Both the position numbers and the translations under genes were made by a program. A DNA stretch of 64,000 nucleotides from Gnetum montanum (Eukaryota; Streptophyta; Gnetopsida; Gnetales; Gnetaceae): positions 1,179,420 through 1,243,419 of the forward strand of contig MNCI01003975.1 in NCBI GenBank assembly GCA_015680685.1, read 5' to 3'. Positions 45,717 through 55,843 of this stretch are shown here, piece after piece (the stretch's first letter is position 1; each line of letters starts with the position of its first letter). Under the pieces are notes generated by a model. That model was not told the DNA's origin. It saw nothing but the letters and a program-made list of their open reading frames with translations, and did no database searches.

Positions 45717-48700
45717 ATGTCTATATTGTTGTTCCTAATAGAAGTCTATTTCATTGTAAAGCATTACGCTAAAGCCCGTCCTAATCGTCTTGGACATCGT
45801 GGGCGTTCTATGTTGTTTACATGTCCCTGTGGCCAATGTTCCTCCTCCTCATGCTTGTGTAAAGGAGGAGGTGATTTGGTTCTGAAGAGGCGCACAGAAG
45901 TTCCTGCAGTTTTTGTTACGCAATTACAACGTAATTATTTGGTCGCATCTGCCGGCTGAGACAGCTGCCATCATTCTGGAGAGGTTTCTGGTTGGATCAA
46001 CACAGAACATCTTGACGTTTCTGGTGGACAGCTTAATCGAAACTGTGCAGGTGCAAGACCATGAATAGAGTGTCAGGGGTTTGAAGAGTTTGTCTTGGAT
46101 CTGGGATATGCCCAGGTTTGATTGTTATCATGCCTACAACACTCTATTCATGGCTCATCATCTTACAACCTATTTCCAGAATCCACCTAGGATTGTGTAT
46201 TATGCAGGCAGGTAAGTGTTTTCACAGCATTATAATATGCTATCTATTAGTCTGAATTTGTGACCAGTGTAAACAATTGTCTACGTTCTGTGATGTAGGT
46301 TTTTTATTAATAATGATGGTCTCCACAGTGATACAGATACGTTGTCCATGACCAAAATGGCCATAAAGGAGTTCACCTCTATTAGCAATGTACATGCTGG
46401 TGTTATGGGACAAATAGAATTGGAAATTCCACATTACCCTAACCGCTATGTCGAATTTTTCACCAAGTGCAAAAGGCTCGGATGGCTGGATAAGGAGTGG
46501 ACTTTGGATCGTCCTCTCACTATCGCAGACGTGCAAGAGAAAATCCCATCATTTCCTTTGCCTTTCAGACGTGGTAAATTACGCTATGATGGTTTATTGT
46601 ACAATCTTACAGGGTGGAAAAAATGTGCGAAATCATTTTATTTTGTTATATTATCTAAACCATTGTTATATGTTTATAGTTAGGGAATCATGGGAGATCA
46701 CTGTTATGGCCTCCAGGCATGAAGCGAGCAGTCTTTTGTTTCATTATGGTGACATAAAAGAAGCGCAACCTTGCCTCAGCCATAGTATGGCCCCAGTTCT
46801 CCTAACCAATAACCTCCGAGAAGCTAGACTAATGGAATTATTTTTTTCTGTAACCCCTGACGTCACTACAGGCGAAATGCTAACCTTAGTTAACTCCTTC
46901 AATAGAGAAGCTGAGCATCTTTGCATACGCATGCATAACGTGCGTGTAAGTTTTGATATTGACACTCGACTATTCGCTGACTTTTTTGGCATTCCCTATG
47001 ATGGCCTTTCGGTAGAAGAAAAGTCAAATAGGAGTTCTAAGCACCAGAAGGAGATAGAGGAATGGCAAGGGGTTGACAAGGAAGTAAAAGGAATTCCTGC
47101 TGATAAAATTGAGCTGGCGGTGGCTCATACCATTTATCCCCTCTTCCGAGCCCACGCCTTCCCCAAGTTGCTTTCCCAAGAAAGAATCCTTACCATAGAA
47201 CAGGCTCAGATCATGTGGGAGGTTATGGAGGAGGGAACGCGATATAATTGGGCCAGCTACTTCGCTGAATGTCTGCAAGCTGAAATGATCAAGCTTCACA
47301 AGAAGCTTGAGTCTTGCTTCAACGTGAATTTTGCCTTCTTTATAGCTTGTTTTCGGTATTTTGCCAAATTCTTGATGGTTCAGAGGGATGGAATCTGGGT
47401 GTAGTAGGATCATAACCAGATTTCCAAATCTTGGATTTCCCAAGTTTTTGGCACTACCCGTTCGCAAGATCCTCCCAAAGGCATTGGGGGATTCACTTTC
47501 ACTTACTACTAAGAGTTTGGTAGCGCCTCATACGTAGGGCCAGGACAGCATGGGTGGAGCACTCTCTTCTTTCATTGGTAGTGTGTCGAAGGGGATGCGC
47601 CTTGCAATAGAAATAGTGGATTCGTCAATCCAACTAAAAAAGCATCGTCCGACCGTGGAGTCTACTGGTCCGACTGACGTACAGAGGAAGAGGTTGCAAA
47701 TTAAGTTTCACGTGAACGATCCCCCAGCTGGTAAGTAAAGAGATGCATAATTAGTTTATATATTTGTTACGCTGCGTATAGACATGGTGTCGCATAGCTT
47801 TTGTAAGTGTTTTTTTTAACTATCTTTTAGTAGACAAAGGGAAGAATGTAGCAGAGTTTACCCTTGAAACAAGGGCAATAGTTATACGACGTGAAGAAGG
47901 GGCCCCAATTTTGGAAAAGGAGGCCCTTGTTAGTAACACAAGTGGCACATAGGTTCCTGTGCGCGAAGAAGAGATGGGAGTAGAGGACACTGAAATCCTT
48001 CGAGATGAACTGGGAAACAAGGAGCAGCTTGTCGCAGGTGAGTTTGACTTTTCCTCAGAGGGTAGTCTCATGTTACTACCATCAAGGGTTTTGTTGAAGC
48101 GAGTTTTTGTGTTATCGTAATGTCACAATTATCCTTTATATCTATCACACTACGTCTAACCCGTTTTTGTTTGCATAACAGGTACTTCTAATGTTGGCGT
48201 CATGCCCTTGTCAATAGCACCCACTCAGCAATGGGGTAAGACCCCTGATAAATTTGCTTTTATGGAAGGCATTGCGGAGGATATGATCAGCTACCTAGAG
48301 CGAATCGATCCTAAGATTGGTATGCAAGTGTTATAACACAGGGATTGTTGGCATTACGATATTGTATCATTTTGTTGCGTCTCACTGTTATTTTTATGTT
48401 ACAGGATCTCGCCTCAAATGGGATTCCAAAGAGCCCATTGACTTGGACACTGCCCCTGAACCCTCACCAGAGCTGACCGAAGTGCCTCGCAGCCTTTATG
48501 GCGAAATGCGTAAATGTGCATTACACTTGACCCGCTCTTTCTGGAAGTGCCAGAACGTCAACGAAGCTCTTTGGAAGAGGTTGCATAAAGCAGAAAAGGA
48601 GAAGACGCTCCTAACTAGTAGGGTTGAGGACCTGGAGTCCCGCAATGAATTTCTGCTAGCTTGAGAAGCCAATGATGAGAATTGGCGGACAACTGTAATT

Positions 48701-49655
48701 GACTACGCCTGCTATTGGACGGTCGTCAGAAATAATGTCCAAGCCAGTCGTGAACTCATTGAGCAACGGATGCAAATGAATCTCCTAGCCCAGAAGAACC
48801 AAGATTGGAAGGATTACTACATGATGGTCCAAGAATGGGGGCAAACATAGAAAGATCATAAGCACGTGTATAAATGAGAATGTGCTGCCTACCGCCAACA
48901 TTATAGGGATTCTACCGTTGAAGCGCAGTCCTTTTGACTATTTCTTGATGTCATCGATGCTTCTGGAGCATACAAAAAGTTTCAAGAGCTAGTGACAGTA
49001 AGCACTTCCCCAGAGAGGAAAATAACCCTCCCTAGCGGGGAGACCACCATCCCTTCCTTCTTCCCTGAACTGTCCCAATGGACTCCTATGGAAAAGGGGA
49101 AGGTTAAGGTTGGAACTAATCTAGGAGATGGTGTTTGGTCTGAGCTTACCGAGGGCAAGATTATGCAATGTCTATGGGTTGGTTTGGAACAGATTCCTTT
49201 TGCAGCTGACACGAGACCTTCACAGGTAGGTTGTAGGACTATTGCATTTTTGTTATGCGTAGTCTCAATGGCAATGCTAACGTGTGCATCATGTCAAACC
49301 ATAGGATCGGAATGAGGAGGATCCTCATGAGGATGAGCGTAATGGAAATAGTGGTCCTCGTGAAGAGGATCTTCATGAGGAGGAGCGTAATGAAGATGAT
49401 AGTCCTCACGTAGAGCATTTTCATGAGGAGGCACATAATGAAGATGATGGTCCTTGCATAGAGCATTTTCACGAGGAGGCACATAATGAAGATGATCAAA
49501 CTCGTGGTGAGAAATCCCATGAGGCTGAGCCTTGCAGAGAGGACCATCCTCACGAAAAGACTCTACAAGTAGAAGGTCCCTACGAGGATGATTTTCTTGA
49601 GGCGGAGATGGAGTTGGATGACACAGGTGGAAGTGTTAGTAAAGGCGATGTGTGA
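45717..49655 (+). CDS. Antisense multi-exon gene inside BIG (unknown protein)
   Basis: Runs against gag-pol. Exons on + join in frame across introns at 46212-46297, about 46625-46683 (least sure), 47731-47830, 48038-48181, 48320-48404 and 49226-49304, nearly all GT-AG and three of them phase 1. Coding segments include WSHLPAETAAIILERFLVG, GVMGQIELEIPHYPNRYVEF, the long open exon to 47404 (ITVMASRHEASSLLFHYGD, FDIDTRLFADFFGIPYDG), DKFAFMEGIAEDMISYLERI, VPRSLYGEMRKCALHLTRSF, a coiled coil (48590-48660) and an acidic repeat tail. About eight in-frame stops show decay, so it may be a pseudogene. The start is unsure; 45717 is the earliest ATG. Antisense extra ORFs are known in TAT elements; this protein was not recognised, though its middle faintly recalls the plant mobile or transposon-protein domains. 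Confidence 0.7.
49305..49500 (+). repeat. 57-bp repeat coding an acidic 19-residue unit
   Basis: Within the last exon of the antisense gene, three to four units encode HEEERNEDDSPHVEHF, HEEAHNEDDGPCIEHF and HEEAHNEDD. Length 57 bp keeps the frame, which suggests expansion while the frame was in use. Confidence 0.8.
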
Positions 49656-50199
49656 TGTGGCCATATTGGTCAACATTTTGTTATATTGGAATGAAGTAAA
49701 AGACAAAATTTTTTTTGGCCTATGTAGGCTAGAGTAAAGATTTTATCTTTCATGAAGCGGAACATGTACCAGGTTGTAGATAGTTTAAGGCCATTTCGGG
49801 CTATAAATAGTTTAAGGCCATTTTGGACCATCATCATCTTAAGTGTAAAAGGGTAAATTACATTTGCCAGTTTTAGGCCATGGCAGGCCATCACTAGTTC
49901 AAGGCCATTTCGGGACATAAATAGTTTAAGACCATTTCGACCCGTCATCATCTTAAACGTAAAAGGGTAAATTACTTTTTCCAGTTTTAGGCCATGGCAG
50001 GCCATCACTAGTTTAAGGCCATTTTGGGCCATCGTCATCTTATGCATAAAAGGATAATGCAACACAAGGAAGCGCGTAAAATGCGTAATAGTAAACAATG
50101 TGGACTAATAAAACATGGTACACTAATGTGTTCATCTGCTAGCTTTGTAATTCTTTCTTGATCATTTTTAGGTTTGGCGACGCATATAGGCAAGGAGGC
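49656..50199 (-). other. Spacer of BIG between protease and antisense gene, with repeats
   Basis: From 49776 to 50045 about seven copies of AGTTTAAGGCCATTTCGGGCC and GCCAGTTTTAGGCCATGGCA, arranged as a higher-order unit of about 115 bp, two and a half times. It shares the CAGTTTTA-G-C core with the array at 40640-41090. The ORF at 49670-50098 arises from the repeat. Confidence 0.7.
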
Positions 50200-50936
50200 T
50201 TATTATAGCATTCCTCTATGCTACCGTCTTCTCTCTAGAAAGATAGTTCAGCCCAAGTCAATCTTTCACTGGCCGCTGTGTTGGCCTTTTCAACTATTGG
50301 GACAGGGGTTTGATCTTCGGGGACTTTGACCTCCGACCCTTGTTCCATTTCTATGTTGTTAACCGCTTGAGTGGTCATCTTATCATCATGGATGATCACT
50401 TCCCCTCCTGCATAGGGTAAGTGGATCTCTTGATGAATGGATGATGAGACTGTCCTTAATTGAGCTAACTAAGACCTCCCTAAGATTATATTGAAGCCGG
50501 GCATCTCCTCGACGACGATGAACACTGCTTTTGTGGGGAATTGATCCCCTGCTACAAAGTTGATGTGTACCATCCCTTTAACTTGCACTCTTGCCATGTT
50601 AAATGATTTCAGACATGTCATTGTCATGGGATTGATCTAGTCTAGCAAACCCAGTTTGTCCACTATAGGAAAGGGAATGACATTGGCAATGGTGGCCCCT
50701 TCATCCACGTGTACTCTCTGGATTCTGTACTGGCCAACTCGGATAGTGATGAACATGGGCGCTGTTGTCACTTGACCCTTTTCTGGGTCATCCTTAATGG
50801 ACTCGTCATGAAATGTCAATTGGGGAGATTGTAGTTTTTCAGCAGTCTGAGGAAGCATGACCGAATGGATTGCTTCTTCATCTACTGGCAAGTTTTCGTC
50901 CACCTGTATGGACATTAGCATGCAAACCATGGCTTC
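50200..50936 (-). pseudogene. BIG aspartic protease
   Basis: Cleaves the gag-pol polyprotein. On minus: ITIRVGQYRIQRVHVDEGAT (about 50760-50690) with the active site D-E-G-A and ANVIPFPIVDKLGL after it, then VHINFVAGDQFPTKAVFIVV and MPGFNIILGRS (about 50480), the ILGR flap motif, followed by a stop and SSSIHQEIHLPYAGGEVIIH. Aligns over its whole length with Y 33150-33900. The usual site is D-T/S-G-A/S; Glu in second place is odd. Ends with WAELSF before the spacer. Confidence 0.8.
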
Positions 50937-53809
50937 GCGATGCTTTTAGGATGTCATCAACAAGTCATACAAGCTTAGCGTTGTATTTTTCTATTTGAGA
51001 GCCTGCTTGACTTGCATAAAAGCATCAAGGAGATCATGCCCACGATCTGTTGTTTGTTACCCTTCTCTTCTTCCATTCGTCCTAGGAGACGGATTTCTCG
51101 GGGTGGAATAGCTTCTAGTTGAGGGTTGTCTTTTCTTGGGTAGGGAGAAGGTGGCCACGTTTGTGTAACATCACCTTTTTTAGAAGAAGGTGGGGCCAAG
51201 GGTGCCGAGGCGAGGGGTGTAGGCTTGGGGAGCCCTAGCATAAGTCGGTCTTTGGCTGTGTTACCCATCATATGCCCTTCTCCTTTCTTGTTAGGTTGTG
51301 ATTGGGGCATTGACCTAGAGATTTGCTCCTGCGTAGCAAGAGCGACTGACGACTTTGGCACCCTGATGACAAAGGGTGCCCTAGGTATGGGCGCGGGCTG
51401 AGCCGTAGCTTTACCGATAGTGGGGTGCAGAACGAAGGTAGGAGATGGGACTCAGAGGATGAAAGGTTGTCTCTAAGCCACACTCGTTGATGTTGATGGG
51501 CTTGTCGTTTGAGGCGGGTGAGGAGGCACATGCAACACAAAGGGTTATTTTGGCTGTGCCTGGTCATCACCCTCCGCACACACTATGTTGATAGTGTACC
51601 CTGCGTTATTCGCATTTAACGAGTCCTGGTACACATGCATGGGTTGGTTTTTTGGACGAACTGGATTACTGCTATCTAAGATCAGGTCACCTTGATCGAT
51701 CATATGTTGAATGTCATCTTTCAACGCCCAGTAGTAATCTGTGTCATGATCACACAATTAATGGTAGTTGCAAAATTGGTCTAGTCTAAAGTTCTTGGGG
51801 ACTGGCAATTCGTTAGGTTGGGCCAAGGAGGGGTTCTTAAGTAGCTCACAATGGTGCCTGTGGTGTTTTAGAGCCTCCTCGGACACTGTCTTGTGTCGGA
51901 TGTGGCCAGTTCCCAATAATTGCTTTAGAAGTTCTAAAGGCTTTACAGATAGAGCCGCGTAATTTGAGCAATCCTTACACTCAAATTTAGGCCTCAGCTG
52001 CGGAGGTGTTTCAGGGGCGGAAGGAGTTTCTTGATTGGTGTTGTTTGAGCTAGTTGTGGGCTCAGCAGGCTTCGCAAATGTTATCTTGTTGCTGTTTTTC
52101 TTCTTGGCCCCCTTGGCAACCACTGCTACTGTCGTTGTCGTAGCTTTGGTTTTGTCCTTATCCTTGCTGTGGGCATTTTTGTAGACCACATACGTCATAT
52201 CTTTGCTAGCTTCTGCCGCATCTTGGATGCTCTTAGTCTGAGCAAAGGCTTGGCTGAGGGAGCTGGGAGCAAGGTAATATAACTTAGACTTGATAAAGTC
52301 ATTAATTGCCCCCTTGAAGATTGCCAACAGGTGGACCTCCGCGATGGGTTCACGGATTTTGTTTAAGGTGGCACTCCACCGCTATATAAACTTTTAGACT
52401 GACTCGAGCGTGTCTTGCTTAACTCTCATGAGCTGGTCCAGCATGACTTTCGGCTTCAGGTTGTACTTCAAACGAGTCACAAACTGAGTTAACAGCTCCT
52501 CCAAAGTTGAAATGGAAGCACGTGGGAGTACTTAATACCAGTCCAGAGCTTTACCCATTAGGGACATAGCAAAGACATGGATGATAGTATGTGGCCATTG
52601 TTGTAATAGCAACAACTCTGTCTTGAAAGTAACTAAATGGGCATTGGGATCGCCTTCCTCATTGTATTTCATAAAATGGGGGAGTGGCATCCCAGGAGGT
52701 AATGATAAAACAGGCACTACCGGACTAATAGAATCATCATGGTAAAAATCCATGACTTGTACTATGTCAAAACCAGCAACCTTGAGGTGCTTAACTTCCT
52801 CTGTGAGGGTCTGAATAAGCTGAAAAGCTTAATCCAGACTCATAGACGGAGAGGTCGTTTGTGGAACGGCAGGAGGAGCCACACTGGGTGGCAGAATAGG
52901 GGCAACCGCTGTCAGCTGTGCCATTGGATATGCTGTTTGCGTGGCCGGGGGCATAGACGATGACCCTGTAATAGGGTTTGGCATCTGCGGGATCTAGTTT
53001 TGATGATGGGGAAGATGGGACATCTGCATAGGATGCGCAACGAGAGGCATGTTTGGAACCCACCATGCTATAGTGGCGAGCCTTGTCGTGTGAGTCGGGA
53101 TGAACGTAAGTGTTGTATGTAATTGTGAAGTAGGTATCACGTGTACATACGGTGACATGGGCGCAGGTGCATGATGAGATGGGTTAGGTAATTACACTTG
53201 CTGAGGAATGATTTGTGATGGGCCGCCACCCAGGAGGGTAGTCGAAGAGAGAAAGTGTAACTGGGGCGAGTGCGGGATTCGGTTAGTATTAGATAATGTC
53301 AAGGGTGTGGTGACCATGAATAACAGATTTACATGGGACATCATTGAGGGAGGGGCCATGGCAAAATCAACATGACTGCCTCCCTCAGAGTGGGAGTCTA
53401 GATCGTCCTACCCGTCATGAAGTGTTTCATCACGGAACAACTCCTCTCATTGTTCTATCGATGTCCTAGCCATTAGCATTTGATCTAGGATTCACTATTG
53501 TTGATTTTTCAGGGGTACAATGGTGTTATGTGAAGGAATAAATTCCTTCTCGTTGCAGTATATGAACTCGTATTCTCATTTTTCTTCAAGTTCTTGTGGA
53601 TACATGGGCAAGTTTGTTGCAAGTTTAGCACAGAGGAAATTGTAATGTTCCTTGTGCTGAGCGTGTCCCTTAGGCTCTTTGTTTTGAAGCCTGAGGGAGT
53701 GGCGTGGTCGCACCGGACTAGTTGGCAGCTTGACCACAGGAGGCGTAACTTGCAGAGTCCAAGGATTCTCGAGGTTGGCAGCGTCAACAGTGGTGGTTGA
53801 TGTAGCCAT
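50937..53809 (-). pseudogene. gag: BIG gag
   Basis: Starts at 53809 (MATSTTTVDAANLENPW). Parts in order: N-terminal region with KEHYNFLCAKLATNLPMYP; a Gln/Pro/Met-rich stretch around 53400-52800; the gag core 52753-52380 (LPPGMPLPHFMKYNEEGDPN, MSLMGKALDWY); 52327-51758 (IFKGAINDFIKSKLYYLAP, SIQDAAEASKDMTYVVYKN, a Lys/Ala/Thr-rich region); the tail CNYH, stop, LCDHDTDYYWALKDDIQHMI near 51770-51680, in place of a classic CCHC finger; then a Pro-rich region to protease. About eight stops and two frameshifts. Coats the element RNA in the particle. Confidence 0.88.
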
Positions 53810-54039
53810 TCTCTATGCGGTTCAAGAGTAATGACGATAAGTGCAAAGATCGCAAGGGCAAAGGCAAACTAAGGCAATAATCAGGCTTTCTACCCTGTAG
53901 GATTCCAAAGGAATCGTCTAAGCGACCGATCTACACCACACAATCTCGTAAACAACCATGGAGGTATTACGTTTACGTTGATCGACAATGGGTACAGATA
54001 GCTTACAGGACTACCCGTAAAGTGCGGATAAGATATGAA
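53810..54039 (-). other. Short leader of BIG
   Basis: About 230 bp between primer region and gag start, much shorter than the leaders of X, Y and Z (about 850-1160 bp), and without their repeats. Confidence 0.6.
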
Positions 54040-54064
54040 GGCCCTCCTTCTAGCGCTAGAAAAC
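54040..54064 (-). promoter_or_regulatory. Primer-binding region of BIG
   Basis: On minus, GTTTTCTAGCGCTAGAAGG and AGGGCC follow the LTR end. The centre TTCTAGCGCTAGAA is a perfect palindrome; in X the equivalent is TTCTGGTGCCAGAA. The primer tRNA was not assigned. Confidence 0.65.
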
Positions 54065-55593
54065 TGTAACAACGAAAAACATCGATCGCTAGAAATACCA
54101 AGCAGAGTTCCGTGTACACAGTTCCAACCCTAGATTTGTGCGAGGGCCGTGCTGGAGAAGACGAATCCAAGGTGCCCTGAACAATCTTGTCGATCAAACA
54201 AGGACTTACTTAATTAGTAAAATTTTGTAATAATTGGATGGCAAAACAATGATTTCAATGAGGAGATATAATATCATTAATCTCAAAGGCAACGAGAGTG
54301 ACGTAAACGATTCAAACCAATTGTAAAATTTATATAGATGAGACGCAAGAAACCAGATTTAGAGAGTGTGCAATCCCAAGATCTAGGATTTAACTTATGA
54401 ACAAAATATGTTGATACAATGATTACAAGTAGACTTCGGTTTAGACAAAGCACGTGCCGACAACAAGAAAGCTATTTAAAAATAAAACAAACAAAGGTCG
54501 ATCTACCTTGTTCTAGCCAATCTGGGTGCAAGGGAGTCAGACCCAAAGCAGAATATCCATTAACTGGTTGTTTCTGCTCAAAGATTCTTGCCAATCACCT
54601 TCAATGTTCTTACGATTGCTGGTCCTCTTTTTGCCAATCTTTGCCAAAAATTGCCAACAATTGCCAATAAAAAAAAAGATTACTCACGGAGAAAATTTGC
54701 CAAATGAGAGAAAATATTTTTTTGCCAACCCTTGATCCTTGTCAACTGGAGTATTTATAGAGTTAGGGTCAGGAGAAAAACGTGGTTTAGATGACGCGTG
54801 TCCTGAACCTACAAAATACCGTTGACTTGATGTGTTTGTGTTTGCAGCTTGCAGCGCCACACTGCATTACGCTTTGAAGCGAAATGCGTCGTAATCTACT
54901 TTTGCTGGAGCTTTGGAAACAAACTATTCTTTGGTTACGCTGCAATACGCTAAAGAGCGTATTGTGACGTAGGAACAGCTGATGCCTGAATTATGCTATC
55001 TCTGTCATTGCTTGTATTACACTGTGTCATGCTACATTACGCTGCATAGCGTAATCTAGCGTAAAATAGCAAACCTGCAAAAAATTGAAGTGTTGTCACC
55101 ACGCTTCCCTTGTTTCTGTCCAGTCTTTTCGAGGTTTATTACGCTACATTGCGTAATGTAGCGTAATAGGCCCTCAGCCGAAAAAGAAAACTTGCTGAGA
55201 CGTGTGGCATGCTGCAGATCGTTGCTTGAGCCTTGGGATTTTGCTGAACTATCAAGGCCTCGAATTTTTCCATTTCCGTTGTTGCAATTAGACGGACTGT
55301 CTTTTGGCATTATGCTGCGTTATGCTACATTACGCTATGTTGTGTAATGCGGCATAATATATCAAAAGTTAAGATTTTTGAAACATAGAAAACTCGAGAA
55401 GTTGAAGGCTTGCCGTTGTGCACCCCTTGTCTTGTTCTGTCCTCTGGAGTCTATTACGCTATGCTGCATAGTGTGGCGCAACAGATCCTTAGCCGAAAAG
55501 GGAACTTGCTGAGACGCGATTTGTCGTAAATCCTTGCCTGAGTCGCAAGATTTTGCTGAACCGTTGAGGCCTCGAAATTTTCACAGTGTTTCA
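54065..55593 (-). mobile_element. 5' LTR of BIG
   Basis: 1529 bp, same ends as the 3' LTR. Drives transcription of the element RNA leftward. TATA at 54751-54760; palindromic U3 motifs at 54860-55480. Confidence 0.93.
54751..54760 (-). promoter_or_regulatory. TATA box, 5' LTR of BIG
   Basis: CTATAAATAC on minus, identical to the other LTR and flanked by the same TCCAGTTGACAA downstream. Confidence 0.68.
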
Positions 55594-55598
55594 AGTTG
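55594..55598. repeat. Target-site duplication, right copy
   Basis: AGTTG, matching 37959-37963. Confidence 0.92.
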
Positions 55599-55843
55599 TA
55601 TGAGCATTTGTACATAAAAATTAGTAAGGAGAATTTGGTCATAAGAAGATAACATGTATTCTTTCCCATACCAGTGTATAATTTTGAATTGACCCTTGGC
55701 AGTAGATTCGAAGCATGATATCAAGAGACCAGCTTGCATCTTAGCATAAAGGAAGTTGTAGAACTTCTCATTAATGATCTTGAAATCCAGGTTTCTACCC
55801 CTTTCTAGTCATAGACAGAAACTAAATCTTGGTTGGAGGCCAT
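55594..55843 (-). pseudogene. gag: Element X gag, N-terminal part
   Basis: Start MASNQDLVSVYD at 55843, then a stop and frameshift. NEKFYNFLYAKMQAGLL, HWYGKEYMLSSYDQI and LLTNFYVQMLIQ align with Y (NKYYNFMHEANLL, HRNMKQYVPSPYEKI, YINLLVQMVD). The last codons meet the target duplication, and the frame resumes at 37963. Confidence 0.75.

Larger units (their letters stand above)
37964..55593 (-). mobile_element. BIG: TAT/Ogre-group Ty3/gypsy retrotransposon, 17.6 kb
   Basis: A full-length element with two LTRs, matching target duplication, primer site, polypurine tract and the order gag, PR, RT, RNase H, second RNase H, IN. The second, archaeal-like RNase H before integrase defines the TAT group (Ogre, Retand and relatives). 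PR and RT are separated by about 5.6 kb holding a gene on the opposite strand. The two LTRs differ at roughly one base in ten over the first 350 bp by eye, mostly by transitions. Coding frames carry scattered stops and two catalytic Asp-to-Asn changes, so it is not autonomous now, but it is the youngest large element here. Confidence 0.92.

Noticed and set aside
46448-47404. Single uninterrupted 318-codon host gene starting at 46448
   Set aside because: Its first 60 codons are out of frame with the aligned upstream exon and run through a likely intron; only the part from about 46684 belongs to the antisense gene.
49239-49553. Minus ORFs with repeated HYVPPHENAL / IIFIMCLL peptides
   Set aside because: Reverse-strand shadows of the 57-bp acidic repeat of the antisense gene.
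49670-50098. 142-codon minus ORF with repeated NGLKL peptides
   Set aside because: It is produced by the tandem spacer motif; no family resemblance, and the equivalent spacer of Y has no such frame.
52739-53066. ORFs on + and minus in the Gln/Pro-rich part of BIG gag
   Set aside because: Alternative frames of gag; only the frame continuing the conserved core was kept.
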